In this document: positions 33,414 through 42,900 of the stretch, one piece after another
How positions within the stretch are numbered: position 1 is the first letter of the stretch
Layout of the letters: each line of letters opens with the position of its first letter
Assembly: GCF_025148785.1 (NCBI RefSeq)
Contig: NZ_CP102271.1
Coordinates: 400,001-464,000, forward strand
Length of the DNA: 64,000 nucleotides
Direction of reading: 5' to 3'
From: Catenibacterium mitsuokai
GTDB lineage: Bacteria > Bacillota_I > Bacilli_A > Erysipelotrichales > Coprobacillaceae
Program-made: the position numbers and the translations under genes
The notes under the pieces: generated by a model
What the model was told of the DNA's origin: nothing
Database searches by the model: none
The model's input: the letters and a program-made list of their open reading frames with translations, nothing else

Positions 33414-34236
33414 AATATACAGTCTTTACTATAAGACAGTGACTTGTCTCATACAGTCTTCTTTTACTCATGTGAATGAAATAATAAATGAGAATGCATT
33501 TAAAGAAAGTTTCATGATGTTGGAAGAAGCGTTAGAAAGATGGCCTATAAAGAATATAGATGTCTTTACTTATCCTTTGACACTCCTTCAAAAGAGATGG
33601 CTGAAGGCTATATCATTAGATCCTCGTATTCAGTTATTTTCTTATTCCTGGTCTTTTCTAGATGATGTAGAACCTCTCTTTACACCTGATGATATTTATA
33701 TCTTTGATCAATATAGTGATGGTGATTCTTATACTGACTTACAGTATCAGAAGAATTTTCATATCATCATGCAGGCCATTAAAGAGAAGTCTGGTCTAGT
33801 TGTTGTATGGAAAACGAAGCAGAAAACAAGTTTTGTTTTACCGCAGCTATTAGAATATTCAGAGAAGGATGATAAGTTCCGTTTAGTTGCATATGATGGA
33901 ACAGTAATCAATGTTTCAAGAATAGAAGAATGTCATTTGACTAACAATAATGTTTCTACTACAAATAAACAAAGAGTAGAAAAATATGTCTTGATAGAAG
34001 TAAAGGATGAAAGAAATACACTGGATAGAGTTCTTCTTCACTTTGCACATTTTAAAAAAGAGACAGAGAAAAAAGAAAATACTTATTTAGTGAAACTATT
34101 CTATGATGAATCAGATGAGACAGAGATGGTGATTCGATTGTTGTCATTTGGTCCTATGATTAAAGTAATAGAACCTTTAGAATTCAAACAACTCATAAGA
34201 CAAAGATTAAAGAAACAAAAAGCATATTCCATTTAA
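33400..34236 (+). CDS. WYL-domain regulator 2 (partner, no clear HTH)
   Basis: A 278-residue protein encoded directly after and overlapping the first WYL gene. The middle holds a diverged WYL-like core (KEKSGLVVVWKTKQKTSFVL, then DKFRLVAYDGTVINVSRIEE), and the C-terminus resembles the WCX extension. I see no helix-turn-helix, so it may act through its partner. The ATG at 33400 lies 6-7 nt after GGGGG. A terminator closes the operon. Confidence 0.72.
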   Translation: MIFHEIYSLYYKTVTCLIQSSFTHVNEIINENAFKESFMMLEEALERWPIKNIDVFTYPLTLLQKRWLKAISLDPRIQLFSYSWSFLDDVEPLFTPDDIYIFDQYSDGDSYTDLQYQKNFHIIMQAIKEKSGLVVVWKTKQKTSFVLPQLLEYSEKDDKFRLVAYDGTVINVSRIEECHLTNNNVSTTNKQRVEKYVLIEVKDERNTLDRVLLHFAHFKKETEKKENTYLVKLFYDESDETEMVIRLLSFGPMIKVIEPLEFKQLIRQRLKKQKAYSI

Positions 34237-34260
34237 AAAGGGCGATAATTCGCCCTTTTA
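34235..34260. terminator. Bidirectional terminator
   Basis: AAAAGGGCG (34236-34244) with CGCCCTTTT (34251-34259), loop ATAATT; serves the convergent WYL-2 and DUF2500 genes. Confidence 0.85.
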
Positions 34261-34596
34261 GTAATTTCTATCAAATGATATATATCTTGTTCCCTGAAAA
34301 GTAAGTTTTCCTTGGTCTCCTTCTACCATGAATCCATATTCACTACTTGGTACTACAAGTTCTATTCTATCGCCGCTTTCTACTTCAAAAGTCACGTAGT
34401 AGGTTGTATGTGATGATGACATCATATCCTCGTGGTGTGTATACATAGTATCTGCACGTTTAGTGACTATCTTTACTGGAACACTTAAGCGTGGTGAATT
34501 ATTATTCTTATGCCAGGAACCAATACCACTTACAGTTGCATAAATAAACATTCCGATTACAATAACTGGTACTATCGTAAACATTAAATCAAACAT
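34258..34596 (-). CDS. DUF2500-family membrane-anchored protein
   Basis: A 112-residue protein with one N-terminal membrane helix (VPVIVIGMFIYATVSGIG) and an outward or cytoplasmic beta domain ending in the family block TTYYVTFEVESGDRIELVV ... EGDQGKLTFQGTRYISFDR. Function unknown. AAGGAGGG precedes the ATG. Its upstream side once faced rtcB; IS110 copy A now separates them. Confidence 0.85.
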   Translation of the reverse strand: MFDLMFTIVPVIVIGMFIYATVSGIGSWHKNNNSPRLSVPVKIVTKRADTMYTHHEDMMSSSHTTYYVTFEVESGDRIELVVPSSEYGFMVEGDQGKLTFQGTRYISFDRNY

Positions 34597-34779
34597 AGGA
34601 TTTCCCTCCTTGTATATGATTTTACTATAGTTCGCAACTTTTTGTCCATGATAATCAGCATCTTATTCTCTATGATGTTGTTGAGGTGAAGTGTGAAACA
34701 AAAATCAATCAAAACGTATAAAAAAAGACAAACTTAAAAACAAGTTTGAGTAATTTAGAAAAAATAGAATAATTGAATA

Positions 34780-36030
34780 TTATTGTTTAGTTAATTTAGA
34801 AACATCAAAACCTGATTTCTTAAGAAACTCAATTGCTGATTCTTCTGTTAAATCTTGTTGCTTTATGGGTGGCTTAGGATTTCTAAATGATTCATAATCT
34901 GAAGGATTAAATGTCTCTCCAGTAAGAATCATATGGTATATACTGACAAGCATCATTCTTGCAATTGCGATAATGGCTTTCTTGTGGCCTCGTCTCTTTT
35001 TGATACGAGAATACTTGATTCCAAAATAGCCCTCCTTATCTTTGATTGCTCCAAGAGCACACTGAACTAATAAAGGTTTTAAATATTGACCTGCTTTAGA
35101 AATACGAACTGATTTTTTCTTATTAGCACTTTCGTTATTTGCAGGTGCTAATCCAGCCCAACAGGTTAGTTGTTTATCTGATTCGAATTGTTTCATATCT
35201 ACTCCGATTTCTGAAATAATAAGAATTGCAGATAAAGTGCTGATACCTGGTAGTTGGGTGATGTGCATGAATTGATCGAACATTGGTGCTGCACGTTTCA
35301 TCATTTCGATTTCACAGTTATCAATATGGACTTGTAATTCTTCCATATGAGTCATTGACTCATTCATTTTAAACCTTTGATCAGTTTCAATATTGCAGTG
35401 TTTAATGGAATCTAGAATCTTATCTTTATTTTTACACGATCTATGGATACATTTCAAAATTTTCTCATCTTCAATGATATCTGACTCAAGTACTTCTTTC
35501 ATGATTGCTTGTGCAGACTTTCCAAACGGATCTGAAAATACAGAACCAATACCGATATTGGAAACTGTCATACAGTTCTGATATCGATTACGTTCAGAGG
35601 AACGCATCCCAACCAATTTATAGCGATAGCGAGATATTTCTCGTAAAGCTCTTATTTCTTTGGGTGGTATAAAAGAAAATTTGATTAGATCATGTTTAAA
35701 TAAATCACAGATCCATTTTGAATCTTTCTTGTCAGTTTTCTTTCCTTTAATTGCTTTGACATATTTTGGATGAGTTAAGTAAATATTGATTTCATCTTCT
35801 AAGATGTTGAAAATTGGAATCCAATATTTACCAGTAGATTCCATGCATGCATCAAAGCATTTGTGATTAATGAGCCACTGTTTAAGATTCAGTAAATCAG
35901 GGTTTAAAGTTGAAAACGTTTCTTGGATGTATTCGGTAATACGAGTTTTCTTATTAGTAATACCGATTGTAGCCACAATGATATTCTTGTGAACATCCAT
36001 GCCACAGCAGATTGGTCTAACAATCTTCAT
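34780..36030 (-). CDS. IS110-family transposase (DEDD recombinase), copy A
   Basis: A 416-residue protein starting MKIVRPICCGMDVHKNIIVA after AAAGGAGAG. DEDD residues are visible in GMDVHK, CMESTGKYWIP and KKTDKKDSKWICDLF; the C-terminal domain has HITQLPGISTLSAIL and CWAGLAPANNESANKKKSVR with the conserved Ser region. I see three amino-acid differences from copy B (Pro/His near 49, Lys/Asn and Gln/Pro near the end). Intact. Confidence 0.92.
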   Translation of the reverse strand: MKIVRPICCGMDVHKNIIVATIGITNKKTRITEYIQETFSTLNPDLLNLKQWLINHKCFDACMESTGKYWIPIFNILEDEINIYLTHPKYVKAIKGKKTDKKDSKWICDLFKHDLIKFSFIPPKEIRALREISRYRYKLVGMRSSERNRYQNCMTVSNIGIGSVFSDPFGKSAQAIMKEVLESDIIEDEKILKCIHRSCKNKDKILDSIKHCNIETDQRFKMNESMTHMEELQVHIDNCEIEMMKRAAPMFDQFMHITQLPGISTLSAILIISEIGVDMKQFESDKQLTCWAGLAPANNESANKKKSVRISKAGQYLKPLLVQCALGAIKDKEGYFGIKYSRIKKRRGHKKAIIAIARMMLVSIYHMILTGETFNPSDYESFRNPKPPIKQQDLTEESAIEFLKKSGFDVSKLTKQ

Positions 36031-36341
36031 AAAAAAAATCTCTCCTTTCATTGAAAGAAGAGAAGTGGCATTGACTGCTATCTAAGCTAATCACTCAGTT
36101 GATTGTACAATCATAAGTGTCCTGGCTCTAAGTCCAACTTATTTGTGCTTGAAAAGATAGCGGCGACTTATAACAATTCAGGATATTCTATTTGAGTAGA
36201 ATTGCCTACTCACCCCCACGTGCTCTGTAGTATACCACCTCTCTTTGATTATACTATTATATCGAGAGGCACACTAGAGTTTTGGTGGATTTGAGTTTGG
36301 TTATATATTTGTGTCCGCGCAACGAAGGCGCGGGGAAATGG
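36031..36341 (-). ncRNA. IS110 leader: candidate bridge (guide) RNA, copy A
   Basis: The about 310-nt non-coding leader upstream of the transposase. It holds TATAAT boxes, hairpin CCTCTC/GAGAGG around them, a short hairpin ATTCTA-CTCAAA-TAGAAT (loop at plus 36191-36196) and the segment GAATTGTTATAAG (plus 36169-36181 region). These last two differ from copy B. IS110 elements such as IS621 encode a bridge RNA in this position; assignment here is inference. Confidence 0.55.
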
Positions 36342-36349
36342 AGAAAACG

Positions 36350-37570
36350 ATGATAGAAATAAGAGGAGAGAAAAATAATGCGATATGTTTTGCATCACAG
36401 ATAGATGAAAAAGCTTTAGAACAGATTAAAAGAATGTGTGATTATGATCTTACGTTAGGAAGTCAGATTCGTATCATGCCGGATGTACATGCGGGAAAAG
36501 GTTGTACAATTGGTACGACAATGACTATTAAGGATAAGGTATGTCCTAATATTGTAGGTGTAGATATAGGCTGTGGGATGTATACAGTGAAATTATTAAA
36601 TAAAGAAATTGATTTTAAGAAGGTTGATGAAGTATGTTCATGGATTCCTTCAGGGATGAATGTATGGGATTCACCTATAGAATCATTTGATTTAACAAAG
36701 CTAAACTGTTATTCATCTCTTAAGAAATTATCTCGTCTAGAAAAGTCTTTAGGAACACTAGGTGGAGGGAATCATTTTATAGAGATTGAACAGTCTAAAT
36801 CAGGTGATTATTATTTGGTTATTCATTCAGGTAGTCGTAATCTTGGAAAACAAGTGGCAGAAATATATCAAAGACGTGCCATCAATCTACATAGAGGCTG
36901 GGATGAATATATATTAAGACGCAATGAGGTTATTAAAGAGTATAAAGAACTTGGTAAAAGTCAGGAAATCAATCAAGTATTAGAAAAACTTAAGGAAGGT
37001 TATGGAACTTTAGATATTCCAGAAGACTTATGCTGGTTATATGGTGATGCACTCAATGATTATCTTCATGATATAGAGATATGTCAGAAGTATGCGATGA
37101 GAAATAGAGAATTAATAGCTAATATGATTATGGATAAAACATCCCTTAGAGAAATCGACTCTTTTCATACCATTCATAACTACATAGATAGCAATGAGAT
37201 GATATTAAGAAAAGGGGCTATACGAGCAGTAAAAGGTGAGAAGGTTCTTATTCCTATGAATATGAAGGATGGATCTATTATAGGTATAGGTAAAGGAAAT
37301 AGGGAGTGGAACTATTCAGCACCTCATGGTGCGGGAAGAATATTATCACGTAAGCAAGCAAAAGAAATGTTGGATATCAAGGAATATAAGAAGTCAATGG
37401 AAGAAATCTATACAACTTCTATTTCTCTAGATACATTGGATGAAGCACCACAGGCATATAAATCAGTGGAATATATACTAGATGTTGTTGGAGAAACAGT
37501 AGATGTCATAGAGGTGTTAAAGCCTGTATATAACTATAAGGAGCATGGAAATGAGAAAAGAAATTATTAA
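36350..37570 (+). CDS. rtcB: RNA-splicing ligase RtcB
   Basis: A 406-residue ligase with the RtcB metal and GMP sites: MPDVHAGKGCTIG (His47), VGVDIGCGMYT (Cys75), LGGGNHFIEI (about 139-148), HSGSRNLG (about 158) and the guanylated His in SAPHGAGRILSR (about 325). It joins 2',3'-cyclic phosphate or 3'-phosphate to 5'-OH RNA ends, as in tRNA repair. The ATG at 36350 is 6 nt after GGAG donated by IS110. Overlaps the next gene. It is about 70 residues shorter than archaeal RtcB, like other bacterial short forms. Confidence 0.92.
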   Translation: MIEIRGEKNNAICFASQIDEKALEQIKRMCDYDLTLGSQIRIMPDVHAGKGCTIGTTMTIKDKVCPNIVGVDIGCGMYTVKLLNKEIDFKKVDEVCSWIPSGMNVWDSPIESFDLTKLNCYSSLKKLSRLEKSLGTLGGGNHFIEIEQSKSGDYYLVIHSGSRNLGKQVAEIYQRRAINLHRGWDEYILRRNEVIKEYKELGKSQEINQVLEKLKEGYGTLDIPEDLCWLYGDALNDYLHDIEICQKYAMRNRELIANMIMDKTSLREIDSFHTIHNYIDSNEMILRKGAIRAVKGEKVLIPMNMKDGSIIGIGKGNREWNYSAPHGAGRILSRKQAKEMLDIKEYKKSMEEIYTTSISLDTLDEAPQAYKSVEYILDVVGETVDVIEVLKPVYNYKEHGNEKRNY

Positions 37571-38312
37571 TAAGCTCAAGGAGATTGAAAAGAAAGAATG
37601 TGTAAAGATTATTTATGCGATAGAGTCAGGAAGTCGTGCCTGGGGTTTTGAGTCTATTGATAGTGATTATGATGTACGTTTTATTTATGTAAGAAAGAAG
37701 GAAGATTATCTTTGCCTGGATGAGAAATCAGATGTGATAGAACTGCCTATAGATAAAGTGTTTGATATAAGTGGATGGGATATCAAGAAGGCTTTAAAGC
37801 TTCTATATAAGTCTAATCCATCATTACTTGAGTGGTTTGCATCACCTATTGTGTATAAAGAAGCAAAGGAAGCCTCTTATATTAGAGAAGTGATTCCTCT
37901 CTATTTTTCACAGAAGAAACTCTATTGTCATTACAAAAGAATGGCAAAAACACATTTGAAGTATATGAATATAGAGAAAGTACCTGTGAAGAAGTATCTT
38001 TATATTCTTCGCTGCATATTATCTAGTCAATATATTATACATAACAAAAAGCAGCCCCCTATAGAAATAGAGAGGCTCATAGAATGTGAACTTCCTAGTG
38101 AATTAAGAGAAGATATAAATAAACTATTAATGATTAAGAGGAATAGTAATGAGAAGAAGTATGTGGATCATATTTCCTCTTTAGATGGGTTTATACTTAC
38201 TAATTTAGAAGAAAGTGATGTATCTTCTCTTATGGATGGTGAAGAGTCATGGGAACCACTCAATGAGGTGTTTAGAAAGGTAATAGAAAAGAATAGTGAC
38301 GATATGTTTTAA
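37551..38312 (+). CDS. Nucleotidyltransferase of the RtcB-linked (COG3541/YcgL-like) type
   Basis: A 253-residue DNA-polymerase-beta-fold protein. AIESGSRAWGFESIDSDYDV (about 20-39) carries the Gly-Ser and Asp-x-Asp metal motif. The following ISGWDIKKALKLLYKSNPSL and YKRMAKTHLKYM match this family. It overlaps rtcB by 20 nt, with AAGGAG inside rtcB, so the two act together. Linked families appear in bacterial RNA-repair neighbourhoods; a role in RNA end modification is likely but unproven. Confidence 0.78.
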   Translation: MRKEIINKLKEIEKKECVKIIYAIESGSRAWGFESIDSDYDVRFIYVRKKEDYLCLDEKSDVIELPIDKVFDISGWDIKKALKLLYKSNPSLLEWFASPIVYKEAKEASYIREVIPLYFSQKKLYCHYKRMAKTHLKYMNIEKVPVKKYLYILRCILSSQYIIHNKKQPPIEIERLIECELPSELREDINKLLMIKRNSNEKKYVDHISSLDGFILTNLEESDVSSLMDGEESWEPLNEVFRKVIEKNSDDMF

Positions 38313-38386
38313 AAACATTTGTTAAAAAAACGACTATATATCAATACAAATTCACTTTACATAAATTATATAATGAAAAAAATCAC

Positions 38387-38401
38387 GAATGTAATTTTGT
38401 T
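38387..38401. repeat. Left target repeat of IS30 element
   Basis: GAATGTAATTTTGTT, repeated exactly at 39736-39750. The region 38313-38386 shows nothing else I can name. Confidence 0.85.
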
Positions 38402-38439
38402 CCCGAATTGCAAGCAGAAACTGGAAATAAGAAGATAAA

Positions 38440-39576
38440 TTAGATTTTATAGAAAATGGTATTATCAGTTACATTAAGTTTAGCTAGTTCGTTAAGAAAT
38501 AGTTCTTCAGAAGAAAGGTATCCAAGTATCTTTCTTTTCTTCTGGTTTATTTTATTGTTTATATCAATAGTTGTCTCCTTATCAATTGTATTAATATCAG
38601 TTCCTTTCGTAATAAAATATCTTATAAGTCCATTGCAGTTCTCATTTGAGGCTCTGTCACATGAATGATAGGGTCTACCGAAATAGACAGTGGTTCTTTT
38701 CTCTTTTGATTTTGGCTTCTGCTCTATATCCTTCCATCTAGAAAACTCACTACCGTTATCAAAGGTGATTGATTTAAAGATATCCTTAAAGCTATCACCA
38801 TAAAACTTATGAAGCTTGTTTATCTGCATATAGACCTGCTTTGAAGATTTAGCAGAGATGGGAATCATATAATAGAAGCGTGTCTTTCTTTCAATGAGAG
38901 TAAGATATGCACCATTCTGTCCGTCTCTAGGTCCAGTAACTAGATCACCTTCCCAGTGTCCGAATTCTTCTCTATTCTTGATATATTCAGGCCTTTCGGT
39001 AATGGAAGTGCCTTTCTGTCTTTTTGGAATGTATGACTTCCAGTTCTTTTTTGTCTTTCTTCTGACCATGCGAGGAAGATCAAGAGGCTTGATGGATGTT
39101 TTTCCCTGATGTACATAGTTGTAAAAAGTTTTAGTAGACACAGTCACCATATTCTTTATTCTGTCTGGCTGATGAATCCTTAAATAGTTTATGGTCTCAT
39201 CAATAGAGGATAATCTATTTGATTTAATTTCCTGTTCGACAAGAGAGATGAACTCTTTTGATTCTTCAAATTTAGAGTTATTTGGAATTTTATGAATCTT
39301 TGATCTCTTTTCGAATGCAGCCATGGCAGAAAGTTCATAATGAATTTTAAGATGAGTATCTTTGATAGTTATAGTGGCATCCTTAATGACTGAATAGACA
39401 TTAGAGACGGTAGTGCCTACAGTAGAAGCTAAATCTCTAATGAATTGAGTCTTGCCAATGTTACGCTTACCAGAATGGGAAGCATTGAACTGAATCAAAG
39501 AATTGATGATGAATTCATAATGAGAAAAATTAAGGTGTTTATTTTTGGCTTTTTGTGATATATTAATGCTGTTCAT
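38440..39576 (-). CDS. Transposase, IS30 family
   Basis: A 378-residue DDE transposase. REEFGHWEGDLVTG holds the first Asp (about 212), KSITFDNGSEFSRW the second (about 272), and CDRASNENCNGLIRYF the Glu (about 315). The N-terminal half has the DNA-binding region. Frame intact; it probably remains active given the perfect target repeats. Confidence 0.92.
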   Translation of the reverse strand: MNSINISQKAKNKHLNFSHYEFIINSLIQFNASHSGKRNIGKTQFIRDLASTVGTTVSNVYSVIKDATITIKDTHLKIHYELSAMAAFEKRSKIHKIPNNSKFEESKEFISLVEQEIKSNRLSSIDETINYLRIHQPDRIKNMVTVSTKTFYNYVHQGKTSIKPLDLPRMVRRKTKKNWKSYIPKRQKGTSITERPEYIKNREEFGHWEGDLVTGPRDGQNGAYLTLIERKTRFYYMIPISAKSSKQVYMQINKLHKFYGDSFKDIFKSITFDNGSEFSRWKDIEQKPKSKEKRTTVYFGRPYHSCDRASNENCNGLIRYFITKGTDINTIDKETTIDINNKINQKKRKILGYLSSEELFLNELAKLNVTDNTIFYKI

Positions 39577-39669
39577 AGAAATCTCCTTATAAAGTGTGGT
39601 AACTATATAATACGATTTCTATGGACTTTTTTTATACAAAAATTGAGAATAGTGGGCCTGCGACCGCGC

Positions 39670-39707
39670 GAATTGGGATAAAGGGGCATGCCCCTTTATC
39701 CCAATTC
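39670..39707. repeat. 38-bp perfect palindrome inside the IS30 end
   Basis: GAATTGGGATAAAGGGGCA followed by its exact complement. It lies upstream of the transposase gene inside the right end. As RNA it would form an extreme hairpin and may block transcription or translation coming in from outside. Confidence 0.85.
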
Positions 39708-39735
39708 CTTAATTCCAGTTTCATTTTACAATTCA

Positions 39736-39750
39736 GAATGTAATTTTGTT
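39736..39750. repeat. Right target repeat of IS30 element
   Basis: GAATGTAATTTTGTT, identical to 38387-38401. Confidence 0.85.
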
Positions 39751-39771
39751 ACGATTTGTAAGCGATTTCTG

Positions 39772-39801
39772 TTGACTTGTTTGTATCGAGTCATGTATAC
39801 T
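39772..39801 (+). promoter_or_regulatory. Promoter of the GH20 cluster
   Basis: TTGACT (39772-39777), 18-bp spacer, TATACT (39796-39801). Only 21 bp beyond the IS30 insertion, so the element spared the -35 but may have removed upstream control sites. Confidence 0.75.
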
Positions 39802-39810
39802 GATGTCGAA

Positions 39811-39885
39811 GGATTGTTACTTTAAGTAGGCAAGACCGTCATTCACACGCCCTTTTTAGGGTACAGTGAATGCGGTCTTTTTTTT
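39811..39885 (+). promoter_or_regulatory. LicT/BglG-type antiterminator site overlapping a terminator
   Basis: GGATTGTTACT-TTAA-GTAGGCAAGACC (39811-39837) matches the RAT sequence bound by BglG/LicT/SacT antiterminators (GGATTGTTACTG ... GCAGGCAAAACC). Its 3' end overlaps a terminator: AGACCG-T-CATTCAC (39833-39846) pairs with GTGAATGCGGTCT (39866-39878), one bulge, then eight T. Binding of the antiterminator would let transcription into the hexosaminidase genes. The regulator gene is not in the window. Confidence 0.88.
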
Positions 39886-39955
39886 GTTTCAATCTATCAA
39901 ATTTAAGAGTGGAGGTGAAATCTTTAGTCTTATCAACAAAGAAAGAGGTGAAATA

Positions 39956-42900
39956 ATGAAAGGGAAAAAAATTGTTGAAGTAGGCTTAGCTGCAATTATT
40001 GCGCTATCGGGAGTTGCTTCTGCAGCTGCACCAGCTTTTGCGGCACCTAATGTGATTTATCCGAATGTACAAAGCTACACAAAGGATTCAGACACATTTA
40101 CATTGCCAAAGAAAAGCCGTTTACTTGTGGTTTCAAATGAAAAGACACTTAATAATGAAGTGCTATTACGTGATTTGAAACGTGCAAGTTCGCAGTTAGC
40201 AGACAGAGGTGTTTTATCAGAAGCACCACAGATTGTTTTTGGTACATTAGAAAATGCTGCAGACAATGACATCATTGTAAAAATGGGAACTAATCCAGAT
40301 TTAACTGGTAAAAATGATGCTTATGCAGTAGATATTAAGAATAATATTACTATTTCTGCAGAAGATGAAACAGGAATCTATTATGGTTTAACATCTGTAA
40401 TCCAGATGTTAATTGAAGGTGACAATGTTTTAACTAAGGGAAATATTGTTGACTATTCTGATGTTGAAGACCGTTCATTCCATTTGGACTGTGCAAGAAA
40501 GTTCTTCACAAAGGATTGGATCATTTCATTAATCAAGGATTTATCTTGGCAGAAATACAATTCAATTCAGCTTCATTTCTCTGAAAACGAAGGTTTCAGA
40601 TTACAGAGTGATACTCTTGAAGCAATTGATGGCTTCCAGTATGTAAACAACCAGTATCTCACTAAACAGGATATGTTAGAAATTATTCAGGTTGCAAATG
40701 AATATCATATTGAAGTTATCCCATCTTTAGACTCTCCAGGTCACCTTGGTGCAGTTCTAAGATATTTACCATCTGATTATAGCTGTGCAAGCTTATTCCC
40801 ATCTGATGGTAGAAGAGCACAGTGCTTCAATATCTTTACAAATGACGAAGCACGCGGTTTCTTAATCGATTTAATGACTGAATTTATCGATTTCTTCTCA
40901 GAAGCTGGATGTAAGAGATTTAACATTGGTGGAGATGAATTCTTAGAAAAATTCTCTAACTTCTCTAATGAACAGTATGTACAGATCATGGAATACTTCA
41001 ATGAAGTATCTGCAATCGCTAAGTCAAAGGGTATGACACCTAGAACTTGGAACGATGGTGTGATGTATGGAAACTATACTGGATATAAGTTAGATCCAGA
41101 TATCGAAATCTGTTATTGGGCTGCTCCACAGAACTGTGCAAGTATCGAAAAGTTTGTACAGAATGGTAATAAAGTTATCAACTTCTCTGATATTTACATG
41201 TATTATGTATTATCTTCTTGGTGGTTACAGAATGCATGTCCTGAAGGAGATAGAATTTATAGAGAATGGAATCCAGGTAAGTTCTCTACATTACAGGGTG
41301 GTATTCCACAGACTTATAAGAAACCATACGCAAACTTTGTAAAAGGTGGTTCTTATGCAATTTGGTGTGACGTTCCTGGTTATATGACACAGGATTCAGT
41401 GGCAAATAACATCTTCTATAGAACTCGTGCAACTGCATACAAGATGTGGAATACGTCAGATTCAATGCCTGAATATTCAGATGTGAAGAAGGCATTTGAT
41501 AAGATTGGACGCGTTCCTGGTTATAAGAGCGTTTTACCAGAACCAGGTCAGGTTCTTTATGAAGGACAGTCTGTTGCACTTACAATTGAATATAAGAATG
41601 AATTTGGACAGACAATTGAACCTACAGAAACTTTATATGGCTTAAAGGACAATGAATACACTATTGAACCTAAGGAACTTTATGGTTATAAGTTCGAAAA
41701 GGCAAGTGAATCATTAACAGGCGTATATAAAGAAAATAAAACAATCACTTTAACTTATAAGACATTTACTGATAAGGAAGCATTAATCAAAGAAGTGAAT
41801 AATGCGTTAGTGATTAAGGATTATATTCCTGAAACAGTGAAGGAATATAAGGAAGCTCTAGACGTTGCGAAAGACGTTAAAGAAGATCCTTCAGCAGGAC
41901 AGAAGAAAGTTGATGAAACATTAGCTGCACTTCGTACTGCAAAAGAAAAAGCTGTAAAGGCTAAATTCTATAAGTTATATGTAGAAGCTTATTATCCAGT
42001 AAGTGATGTGGCTTATGCATCAGGATATCAGGCTTATATGAATGCCGTTAATAACGGAAAGAACACTCTTAAAGATGAAAACTTAGATGTTGAAACAGCT
42101 GAAGCTGCCTATAACAACATCATGAATGCTAAGAAAGCATTAATTAAGAAAGCTGCAGATAAGCCTACTATTTCTGCAACTAAGGGATATTATAGCTGGT
42201 ACTCATACAACAACATGATTGACGGTAACCGTAATTCTAAGTGTTGGTTTGGTGATAACCAGACAGCTGGTGATGAAGTATTATTCACATTCCCAACTAA
42301 AGTAAAATTATCAGGTGTGAATGTTGTACAGGCAGCCCAGGGTGATATCTTACGTGATGCTGAAGTTCAGATTTCTGCTGATAAAGTGAACTGGACAACA
42401 GTAGGTACATTAAAGGAAACAGATCCATTAGAAAAGAGATTTGACTTTGATGCTCAGGAAGTTAAGTATGTAAGAATCTACATCAATTCAGGATATGGAG
42501 CTTGGTATCAGATTTCTGAAGTTGAGTTCGTATTAGAAGCCGTTGGTGAAGATACTACATTAAAAGATTTAATTGAAAAAGCTAAGGAAGAAGATTTAGA
42601 AGGCAAGACAATTGCATCTAGAGATGAATTCTTAGAAGCAATTATTGAAGCTCAGAAAGCATTAGTGGCTGAAGATATCAAGAATGAAGCAGTTATTAAC
42701 CGCTTAAAGAAGGCTATCGAAGGCTTAGTTGATGCACCTGTAGTGAATACAGATGCTCTTGTTGAAGCAATTGCTAAGGCAGATGCTTTAACTGAAGAAG
42801 AAGTAAATAAAGCAATCAAGAAGAACGTTGAAGTATTCAACAAAGCATTAGCTGATGCTAAGGCTGTTCTTGCTAAAGATGCTTCTCAGGAAGAAGTCAA

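Larger units (their letters stand above)
34684..36343 (-). mobile_element. IS110-family element, copy A
   Basis: About 1660 bp, nearly identical to copy B at 59080-60739. Between both copies the shared sequence runs from CTCCATTTCCCC at the leader end to TGTTTCACACTT plus a few bases at the other. No inverted ends or target duplication, as usual for IS110; a CT dinucleotide is found at both junctions. It lies in the leader of rtcB, and its tip supplies the GGAG now used as the rtcB ribosome site. Confidence 0.85.
38402..39735 (-). mobile_element. IS30-family element
   Basis: About 1334 bp. Ends are imperfect inverted repeats: GAATTGCAAGCAGAAACTGG at the left and, read inward from the right, GAATTGTAAAATGAAACTGG. 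Flanked by a 15-bp direct repeat, longer than the 2-3 bp of classic IS30 but seen in some relatives. Confidence 0.85.

Noticed and set aside
36311-36349. Longer N-terminus of RtcB (MSAQRRRGEMEK)
   Set aside because: These codons come from the IS110 tip; the same tip gives a similar false extension in front of the GH32 fragment at 59112.
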